Of a stretch of DNA of 64,000 nucleotides, positions 56,274 through 64,000 are shown in pieces (positions within the stretch are counted from its first letter, which is position 1; every line of letters starts with the position of its first letter). This DNA comes from Carettochelys insculpta (Eukaryota; Chordata; Testudines; Carettochelyidae). Below the pieces are notes generated by a model. The model searched no databases, was not told the origin of the DNA, and saw only the letters and a program-made list of their open reading frames with translations. The stretch lies in assembly GCF_033958435.1 (NCBI RefSeq), contig NC_134137.1, positions 245,008,501-245,072,500 on the forward strand. Reading direction: 5' to 3'. Position numbers and translations under genes: made by a program.

Positions 56274-56402
56274 CAATACAAGTTCTGCTGACAGCATCAA
56301 AACTGTAACCAAGTTTGCAATCACAACGGTAACTCCCAGGGGAATTTACACAAACATGACCATCTCCACATGGTTGGTTAGGTGACGAACACTCATCCAC
56401 AT
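56274..56402 (-). CDS. FBLN1: Fibulin-1 cbEGF exon
   Basis: 129 bp, phase 1-1, reading (D)[17 protein letters not shown], then [20 protein letters not shown]. It matches mammalian DVDECAPPxEPCGKGHRCVN. Six cysteines and the Ca2+ ligand pattern are intact. The acceptor is TCCTAG (56403-56408) and the donor GTAAGT (56268-56273). The intron downstream of it (transcript direction) carries the RTE-like LINE. Confidence 0.97.
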
Positions 56403-56481
56403 CTAGGAGGAGACGAAAATGAATTAAAGGAGGGTTTTGAGGTAAAAGCAGAGGAGGGGAGGCAAACAATAGTATAATTGG

Positions 56482-56683
56482 AGATACACACCTCCTAGAA
56501 CTGGAAGGGACTTTGGGAGTCTTGGGAGGTCATCTAGTCTAGTCCCCTGCCCTCTTGGCAGGGCCAAGCACCATCCCTAACCATCTATTTGCCCCAATCC
56601 CTAAATGGGCCCCTCAAGGATTGAGCTTACAAGCCTGAGTTTAAGCAGGCCAATGCTCAAGCCACTGAGCTATCCCTCCCGGC
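56482..56683 (-). mobile_element. tRNA-derived SINE (turtle Cry I-like)
   Basis: On the minus strand it opens GGGAGGGATAGCTCAGTGGC (RNA polymerase III box A region) and has AAGCTCAATCCTTGAGGG (box B-like). It continues into the body with CTAGATGACCTCCCAAG and CCCTTCCAGTTCTAGGAGG. A tRNA head plus this body is the layout of the tortoise/Cry I SINE of hidden-necked turtles. This is the best single clue to the organism group. It is intronic in FBLN1, in the same orientation. Confidence 0.75.
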
Positions 56684-57197
56684 TAAATACTCTGCTGACA
56701 GCTCTGTCCCTCATCCTACAGTAACTGCCCGTCTCATTTTCCCATCTGTAAAACAAGAGAAAAACACGTATGTACCTCACAGGTGCTGTCACATTTTATA
56801 TGTTATGGTTCATAGCGTGTCTGAGGTGGAATGCGCTGCTGCACACAGGCGTGATCCAGCTCCCATGGAAATCAAAACCAAAACCCATCTCTGTACCCCT
56901 GGGCCCCTTTCCCCTTGTCATGGTTACTAACTGTGACAAGGAACAGGCAGAGATGAACGGGCATGACTGATGAAGATGAATCATTAATTACATTTAGCAA
57001 AGTGAGACTGGGCCTTATTCTGTTAGATTCTGTTGCTGCCACGGTGGGGACTCCAACAGCAGAAGAGTTCCCGCCACGCTGGGGCCCCCAGCAGCAGCGG
57101 CAGACTCTAGCAGCTTCTCCTGTGGCAGTGAGTAGCAGGTATTTCCGGAGGAGTTGGGGGCGGGGCTGGCAGAGCCTGTGGGTGGGGGGGCGGGTAG

Positions 57198-57278
57198 CAG
57201 TAAACCCTCTGATCAATGGACATCCAGGTTTAACAGACACTCCTCCACCATTAATCCACAAAAATCGAGGGTTTACTG
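57198..57278. mobile_element. Minute Tigger/pogo-like MITE (81 bp)
   Basis: Begins CAGTAAACCCTCTGATCAAT and ends with the inverse of CAGTAAACCCTCGATTTTTG. TA follows on the right (57279-57280). The GC-rich DNA to its left (57000-57190) is unassigned and may belong to a larger relative. Confidence 0.6.
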
Positions 57279-57280
57279 TA

Positions 57281-59022
57281 TCGACATAGTAGTTCACCAA
57301 AGGGTGGCAGGTGATGTATCTACCGAAAGCCAGTAGGTCTTGGGCAGCATTATCATTGCAAAATGTATGTACAGATAATATTTAAGGAGTTATATGTGTG
57401 TGTGTGTGTATATATATGTATGTTCATAAGCACTTGGTGTCACCAGAAGGTGACATACCTTGCAACTGTTACTTCCAGTCAGGAGAGAGATGTTTATCTC
57501 CCTGTCTAGTCATTTGTGTATTATATGGGGCTCACTTGCACACTGGACCACAGGCAAAAGTAATGACTAAAATTCACAGGATGACCAAACTGAAGAAAGG
57601 TCCTATTTATGAATAAGAACAAAGAATGGAGCTGATACATCTTGGTGGGCAAAGAAACACACAGGATCTTTTACCACAGAGGCAACCTCACAGCATAGCT
57701 GTTTCATGAAAAAAGAGTCACAGACTATTTCACTGTGATGAGTTACAAGGCTTCTGGTGAAGAAAAATTCTATAAAGACATGGGAATATCTTGTTAATTA
57801 AGTCTAGTCCTTAGAACAAGTATTATAATTTTATTTTATGTGTAACCATTAATTTCTAACAGTTCTACTCACTATTACTTGAATTTCAGAATGTTGTTAA
57901 ATAAACTTATGCTCAGTTTCACTGTGAATGTATGTAAGTGCTGTGTGTCAATCAGGGTGACTGAGGTACACCTGATACAGTGGGGTGCACTGTTCCTTTG
58001 GAGCACTGTATACTGTGGGTAACCCATAGGCTAGGGAGGCACTCAAAGAGGGCTCGAGGCTTGGAGTGCACCTATCACTGTTGAAAAACAGCCGGGTCTG
58101 GGGGCAGGAGACACATTATGTGTAGCCTGTGGCCACAAGAGTTGGGAAGTTCACCCTTTGCAGCCACAGAAAGGGTTCCTCGTCCTTAGGGCAAGGTGTC
58201 TGACAAGCATGGGAAGTCAAGTAATTTGACTGGTCAAATTTCATTTGCAGCTTTAATTTGACAAATGCATTGTGTTCTATTTGCTTAGTTAGGGAAATTA
58301 GAAGTGAAGTAATTAGTGACATATTTGCTTAGATTCATATTAGTTTGCTTACTCTTTTAGCAAATCCACACAAGACTGGTTCCTCTCTTAAAACTTCAGT
58401 GCAGGAAAACAACCTATGTGGAGTAGCCCTGGACCCACATGTTAATTATTTAATTTAAATCCCTTTACTATTACAGTGAGTCTGAAAAGGAGAAGCAAAG
58501 GTGACACACTGTAAGTACTGTGCAGAGCTACTTTTATATACAGTACTATAGATAAACATGGAGCTGGATCCTCAGCTGCCAGAAAATTATCACAGCTTCA
58601 CTGAAGTCAGTGACAGTTTATAATTATTTTCAGATTTTAAGCCCTTTTTATGATGGTTTACGTTGCAGATAAGCGGCTCACAGGCTTGGTGCTGGTTTTC
58701 TGCACAGGTATGAATTTCACCCTTGCTGTACTATTTCAGTACATTAACACAAGTAGCAGACAATTGCATTCTATATGGTCCTTATTACACATAAACCACA
58801 TAGAATGTGGAGGTTTAGAATGATGCAATGGAGGAGAGAAAGGGGTTGTTTGCAATCCACAATCTTGTAAGGAGAAAGACGAAAAGAGTGAAGAGTAGGC
58901 TTTAGAAATAGTTATGAGAGTGGCTTTGGTTTAGTGCAGTGAACAGAAGACAGGGTAAGTTAGAAGGCAGACGTGCACATTTTGTGCTGATTTAACAGTT
59001 TTATTTCATTTCTATTACTCAC
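57281..59022. other. FBLN1 intron, mostly unassigned
   Basis: It contains a TG/TA dinucleotide run at 57391-57418. Otherwise it is unrecognised intron without a coding signal. Confidence 0.5.
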
Positions 59023-59166
59023 CTACACATCTTGTTCCTTCTTCATTAAGATGATAACCTCGTCCACACTTCGGTACATTTCTCTGGCAGGTATATGAGC
59101 CATCTGTGTTAATGCACATCTGTCCAACTGGGCATGGCATGTTAATGCTTAAGCACTCATTAATAT
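59023..59166 (-). CDS. FBLN1: Fibulin-1 cbEGF exon
   Basis: 144 bp, phase 1-1, reading (D)[17 protein letters not shown], then [20 protein letters not shown] and [10 protein letters not shown]. The second and third parts are almost identical to the mammalian exon as remembered. The extra Cys-containing insert ([10 protein letters not shown]) is characteristic of this EGF. The acceptor is ATTATAG (59167-59173) and the donor GTGAGT (59017-59022). Confidence 0.97.
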
Positions 59167-60560
59167 CTATAATGACATAGAAATTCAATTAAAAACCAGC
59201 CTAAGTTTGCAGGCACTTTAAGATAGGATACTGTCCTTCCACCTTTAATAGTTTGGGAACCAGCCCTTGAGAGCAGATATATATTTGCACAATTTCAGCT
59301 ATTAAAGGTGAGGAGGGGGCAGGTAATGCCCAAACAACACTGAAAGTCAATGGGAGTTGGGAACATAACTCCTATTTGTGCCTTTGGAAATCTCTCCAAA
59401 ATACACAAAACAAAAACATGAGCAAAGATGTAACTGACCTCTTCTGTACAGAGACTGAAGAATAGAAGTACTAATTTGCAAACCATTCATCTCTGTCGCC
59501 CATGTAATGCCTTACTACTCTCAACAAATGGGCGTTTGCACACCTTGTGACTGCATGATACATGTTCCTACCTGTAAAAAATGTTACAAACTTAAAAGAC
59601 ACTTAAAAAGTCACGACAGGAGGTCACAGCGACTCCAACTGCCATATTCCCAGCTAAACAGAGAAAGGATTAACCAAGAATTTCAAGAGGAAATGTCCAA
59701 ACAAAGCCCAGCACATAGTGGCGGTAGAGTCAGTGGTTGAAATTAGAACCAGTAGTAGCCTTGTATCTTAATTTCTTATACAGTCTTACAAATCTATCCC
59801 AGAGTATGCTGTACTGCGCTTCCCAGTAGCGTGTACGGTGAAATCTTGCCCCAGCCTAGCAGACCTCACCTCACCGTCAGTAGGGGTCAAAGTGGCCAGC
59901 TGCCTGGGGGCCCAGTGATTTAAAAGAACTCAGGGCTCCTGGACGCTGATGCCACCATAAAGCCAGCAGCAGCAGTTGGAGCCCTGGGCCCTTTAAATCT
60001 CTGCCAGAGCCCTGGGCAGCCCACTCCGAAGAGTCCTGAAGGACTGGCTGGGGGAAGCTAGCTCCTACCCCCCGACACACACTTCCAGCTGAGGCCCAGC
60101 CCCTCCCAGAGCCCACAGTCAGCTCCCCCCATCTCATCTTGCCCAAGTTTTTCAGCCATCCTAGGTACACAGAGCATCAAAAGACACTAGACCCAGCTCT
60201 GAAGAGTGCAAAGAGAGCATTTGACTTTGAAACGGTGGGTTAGAAAGCTAGAAAGTTCTGTTCTCCTTCCTGTTCAGCACAAAACAGAGCAACATTTGAT
60301 ATATTGTTTCTGCACCCAGCATGTGAGGATAGATAGATAGATGGATAGATCTTCTGGATAGATCATAGATGGCATTATAAGGGCCAGATTCACAGCTAGT
60401 GTAAACTGGTTTAGTGTCACTAAAGCAAACCACTCCACACCTGTTTACACCAGCTGATGATTAATCCATTACAAATGTCAGAGGTTAGTCTTTAAGGGGT
60501 AAGTCATCTGAGTCACAAAGCTGGCTTTTAGAATTCTGTTTAGAATATGACCATATAGAT
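59167..60560. other. FBLN1 intron, mostly unassigned
   Basis: It contains a GATA-type microsatellite at 60329-60352. The GC-rich patch near 59870-60170 has open frames without domains. Confidence 0.5.
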
Positions 60561-60562
60561 CA

Positions 60563-60985
60563 CGGGTGGGCAATCACTTTTGATGAGGGGGAACACTCCA
60601 AGATTCTGGTAAGTGGTCAGCAGCTACTCTTTTGTGGGGTGCAGGAAAAGGTGTGGGGGTCTGAGAGGGAGTTTGTTTGAAGGAGGGGGTTCCCCTGGAG
60701 CAGGGGATTGGGGTGCAGGTGTGGTAGGGGGTATAGGTGCAGGAGAGGATTCTGACCTGGAGTAGGGCTTTAGAGGCGGATGCAGGGTCTGAGAGGGAGC
60801 GGACACTTGGGGTGTGGAGGAGGGTGCAGAGGGTTTGGGTTGCAACCTGGAGCAGTGGATGGGTTGCAGAAGAGGATTCTGGCCTAGATATGGGGTGTAG
60901 GGGGAAGTGCAGGATCTGGTTGGGATTTGGGGTGCGGTGCCAGAGGCAGGGTCTGGCCAGATTTGGAAGCAACCAGAAACTTAAC
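60563..60985. mobile_element. hAT-like fragment related to 38524-39455
   Basis: The left end CACGGGTGGGCAATCACTTTT resembles CAGGGGTGGGCAA hAT termini. The interior shares AGATTCTGGTAAGTGGTCA and repeated GGTCTGAGAGGGAG units with the 38524 element. The right end was not found. Confidence 0.5.
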
Positions 60986-62286
60986 AAGCCGGAAGTTTAT
61001 TCCATCACTGCTACAAGCCTGACCCAAGAACTTTACAATTATTGCATGTATTTCATTCTTTAACCCAGTTTTAACCCTATCTACTTCACTCAACTACCTG
61101 CCTACCTCACCCATCCACATACCTACCTACCTTTAGATACTAAAGGATTGGGAGTCACTTGATTAACGGGGAGAGTCTGAGTTCTACATTGACTAGGGTA
61201 TGTATCCTTTGGATTCAGAAACTTTTGGTTAAGGAAATTGGTTTTAAATAAACATTCATCATTAAGTTTAGTGTTTTTGGTGGTGATACAAGGACAGGAA
61301 TAACTAAGGAGGCTGCATTTCTAATTTCTTATTAGCCAGGGTGATGAAACAGAAATTTACTTTTGTTGCTGGATAGGTTTATCTTATGAGAGAATAACCA
61401 CAAGTTTGTAGGTGTGTCTACCCTATCTCTCAACAATTTGTCCTAAATTTGGTATTTTCAGTTGTGACCCACTATGCCATGGTGACAGCTTCATTTTATG
61501 AAGTGAAATTTTACACTCAGATAATTCTATTTTCAGTCTTTGATTTTTTTTAAAAAATCAGTTTTCAGAAAATGAAGGGAGATTAAATTTTCAGTTCTAA
61601 ACAGTGCTCTCTCTCTCACTGAAGGTAGGACAAGAAGTAATGGGCTTAATCTGTACCACAGAAAATTCAAGTGTTATATTAGGAAAAGTTGTCTAATTAT
61701 AAGGGTAGTTAAGCTCCAAAACAGGCTTCCAGGAGAGATTGTGGAATTCCCATCATTGGAGGTTTTTAATAATAGGTTGGTCAAATAATTTTCTGGAATG
61801 ATCTATTTTTATTTGGTTCCACCTAACTTCAAGGAGCTGTACTTGAAGACTTCTCAAAATGATTCTCAGCCCCACATTTCTACAGTTCCATGATTATTTA
61901 AAATTATATGAATAAAGGGAAAGAAAGTTATGTCAAAGATTATTAGTATTTTCAGAAATCCTCTGTTAGAAACACATGATAAACAAAAGAAGAAGTTACA
62001 TGCTTTTGAATATTTTACCCTAAGTAACTGAGAGTCTAAGTCTCACTGAAAGTCAACAGGACTTCAGATTTCTACTGCTTAAGTTTCTTTTGAACAAACA
62101 AACAAAACCAGACTTAGAATCCTGACTCACCTACGATCAAATCCTTTTAATGGGAGCAGGAAGATCATACATAAAGATGAATCTCAGCATTAGGATTCAC
62201 GTGGGAGGCTCAGACCTGATCCTGTACACCAATAACATAGCTTACACCCAACTCTGAGAATTAGTTAAAGTGACAATATGTCTTAC
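60986..62286. other. FBLN1 intron with CR1 tail
   Basis: Unassigned intron apart from the CR1 relic at 61618-61892 and a CTACCTAC-rich stretch near 61082-61132. Confidence 0.45.
61618..61892 (+). mobile_element. CR1 LINE 3' end (decayed)
   Basis: Contains AGGACAAGAAGTAATGGGCTT, CTCCAAAACAGGCTTCCAGG, TTCCCATCATTGGAGGTTTT and TTCTACAGTTCCATGAT, the usual order of CR1 3' UTR words on the plus strand. Confidence 0.7.
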
Positions 62287-62424
62287 CAATACAGTTGCCT
62301 AGCGCATCTTGTATAAACCCACTCATGCACCGTAGCTTGGGTCGGCAACGGAAAGATCCCGGAGTATTCTGACAGATAAAATCGGGGAGGCAGTTATGAG
62401 TACCAGTCTCACATTCGTCAATAT
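62287..62424 (-). CDS. FBLN1: Fibulin-1 cbEGF exon (most 5' one in window)
   Basis: 138 bp, phase 1-1, reading (D)[17 protein letters not shown], then [20 protein letters not shown] and QDALGNCI. Six cysteines are present plus the CRPKLRC insert between the fourth and fifth, typical of an early fibulin cb[13 protein letters not shown] fits the hydroxylation consensus. The acceptor is TACCAG (62425-62430) and the donor GTAAGA (62281-62286). The anaphylatoxin domains and first EGFs must lie beyond 64000. Confidence 0.95.
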
Positions 62425-63183
62425 CTGGTACATCACAAAAAAAATAGTTAGCAAGAGTTTTACATACTTTTTATTATACTTATGACAGAAGACAGAGTTA
62501 GAAAAAAATAGGCCAAATTCATCCTGAGTGTAACTTCAGTCATCATTTCAATACAATTGCACTAGAAATTAATTTGGCCCCACTGTCATTACCAGAATCT
62601 CACAAAAATAGGAAGCAAGCTAGCGATCTTTCTTATTAAGTAACCAAACTATTTGCAATTTTCAGTGTCTGAAGCAAAATTTTCTAAGGCCCTCATTCAA
62701 CACAGTACTTAAGCACATGCTTAAATCCCACTGAAGTCAATAAGAGTTAAGCACGTGCTTACGTGTTTTGCTGAAGAAAGGGCTAATTCCAAAATCCTTA
62801 ATTTTATTAAGTCCTTTGACAAACTCATGAGGCTTCATCTTCTTTTTACACTAAGGCCTGTCTACATCAGTATGTCTTAACATAAAATAAAATGTAATTT
62901 ATGCTAATATGAGGGCCCATTTCCACTGTCAGAATGGTGAGTAAAAGTAAATGGGAATATAGATAACTAAAAAGATGTCTACCTATGTAAAAACATAGAA
63001 AAGATTTTGAGTTTCATCTTTATATTTATAATTCTTTGAAGCACTCAAAAAATGCAGGTACAGTTCAGCCAATTTTTGTGGGAACACAGATTACATGGAA
63101 AAAAGGGAATTTAAATCACATTAACATTGGAAGAGTTTCCTGTTCTCTTATAATAACAGTTACGAAAATCCTTATAGTATTTC
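62425..63183. other. FBLN1 intron, nothing firm
   Basis: A GGCCTGTCTACATCAG word at about 62855 may be one end of a GTCTACAC MITE. No partner end was recognised. Confidence 0.4.
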
Positions 63184-63510
63184 CAGTAAATTCTCTCGTA
63201 TCGGGTATTCTATGATCCAGAACTCCCAGGTAACAGGCATTTTAACCATAAGTGAATTTTAGTTACATTTAAGTACAGTATAGTGAAAGTAAATACAAAT
63301 AAATACAGCAAATAAAGTGTAAGTTTACAGTGTACAATACTACTGTTGGTAAATAAAGTGCTCTGCATACATTTCTGTTTGTTTCTTATTTTCTAATATT
63401 GTTTTTCGTTAGCGTTATGCACTGCTAGATATACCTCTCTATTATCCAGAATGGTTGAATATCCAGCAACCTCCCAGTCCTGGGGCTGCTTAATATGAAA
63501 GTGTTTACTG
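63184..63510. mobile_element. Tigger/pogo-like MITE, second copy
   Basis: Opposite in orientation to 11752-12076. It shares ACAGTATAGTGAAAGTAAAT, GTACAATACTACTGTTG and TAGATATACCTCTCTATTAT, inverted. Ends are CAGTAAATTCTCTCGTATC and, inverted, CAGTAAACACTTTCATATT. Confidence 0.75.
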
Positions 63511-63965
63511 TTATAGGAAGAAAACTGATAGCACTATCTTTGGTAGACCTCTGTAATAAGGCTGAAGTTTTCTATCTGATTTTACATAACAATAAACTCT
63601 TACTTGTTTTGAAACTTTGTATTCTATCAACCTATATGAAAATTCCCTGCAAGTTTTAACAAATATCTTATGCACAACCTGTATATATTACTTGTAAAAG
63701 ATAGAACATGCATTTGAACAACCTCTTATCTTTATCTGTCACTATTTTGTTCAAACTACAAAAAATGATAATCACAAATTATAAAGTCTATTTAATCCTG
63801 ACATAACAACGTCTGTCATTTTTTTCCACTGAAAAGTATTTCATATTCTCCCATGCCATTAATGTTGAAGGATCTGTCCTTATTTAATAAATAAATTAAT
63901 AGGTTTCACACAGCTAATTGCTAGGTATTTTCCTTACAGGAATACATCATTTTTCAAAAGCAGTA

Positions 63966-64000
63966 CAGGTTGAACCTTTCTAGTCTGGCAACATCTGTGG
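63966..64000. mobile_element. CAGGTTGAACC-family transposon, left end only
   Basis: TA (63964-63965) precedes CAGGTTGAACCTTTCTAGTC, the same end type as 4424 and 39958. It runs off the window. Confidence 0.65.

Noticed and set aside
56620..56683. Possible tRNA gene
   Set aside because: Box A and box B-like words belong to a SINE head. The cloverleaf is degenerate and continues into the SINE body.
59877..60170. 97-codon minus-strand open frame
   Set aside because: GC-rich patch with no domain, no splice context matching FBLN1 phases and no conserved motif.
10494..62424. Fibulin-2 or another fibulin as the host gene
   Set aside because: The D-type tail ([16 protein letters not shown]), the C tail ending VSAQL and the [13 protein letters not shown] module are specific to fibulin-1.

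Overview
This is a piece of vertebrate nuclear DNA, most likely from a cryptodiran turtle. One host gene is visible: FBLN1 (fibulin-1), on the minus strand, reading from high to low coordinates. Ten FBLN1 exons can be placed with canonical GT-AG borders and consistent phases. Seven are calcium-binding EGF modules (62287-62424, 59023-59166, 56274-56402, 53722-53847, 52599-52718, 51702-51833, 50347-50470). Next comes the terminal exon of the C isoform (33102-33456, with stop and poly-A signal), then two exons of the alternative D tail (13379-13521 and 10494-10625). The 5' half of the gene and the last D exon lie outside the window or were not found. The turtle call is an inference. It rests on a tRNA-derived Cry I-like SINE, CR1 LINEs, Penelope-like elements, many hAT and GTCTACAC-ended MITEs, and DIRS retrotransposons, a combination that does not fit birds or mammals.

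The rest is introns rich in mobile DNA. The largest items are three DIRS-type (tyrosine-recombinase) retrotransposons, all in the same direction as FBLN1. Copy 1 (about 19908-26611) and copy 2 (about 26612-32652) belong to different subfamilies and abut end to end with no base between them. Copy 3 (about 43244-49342) is nearly complete, with inverted terminal repeats, an internal complementary region, gag, RT/RNase H/methyltransferase-like and tyrosine recombinase ORFs, and only a few disabling changes. Copies 1 and 2 lie between the D exons and the C exon. Copy 3 lies between the last shared EGF exon and the C exon. The mutually exclusive 3' ends of the gene are therefore separated by DIRS DNA.

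Layout: 1-10 kb holds MITEs, LINE relics, a hAT cluster (one with a nested TA-flanked transposon) and a snap-back Penelope-like tail. 10-15.9 kb holds the D exons and a Tigger-like MITE. 15.9-19.3 kb holds a 3-bp-TSD DNA transposon, CR1 and hAT pieces. 19.9-32.7 kb is the DIRS tandem. 33.1-33.5 kb is the C exon. 34-42.3 kb holds a large fold-back element, nested MITEs and CR1. 43.2-49.3 kb is DIRS copy 3. 50.3-62.4 kb holds the EGF exons, interleaved with hAT, LINE, SINE and CR1 relics. No bacterial-type operons, CRISPR arrays, rRNA or functional tRNA genes were seen. All other long open frames read as parts or shadows of mobile elements.
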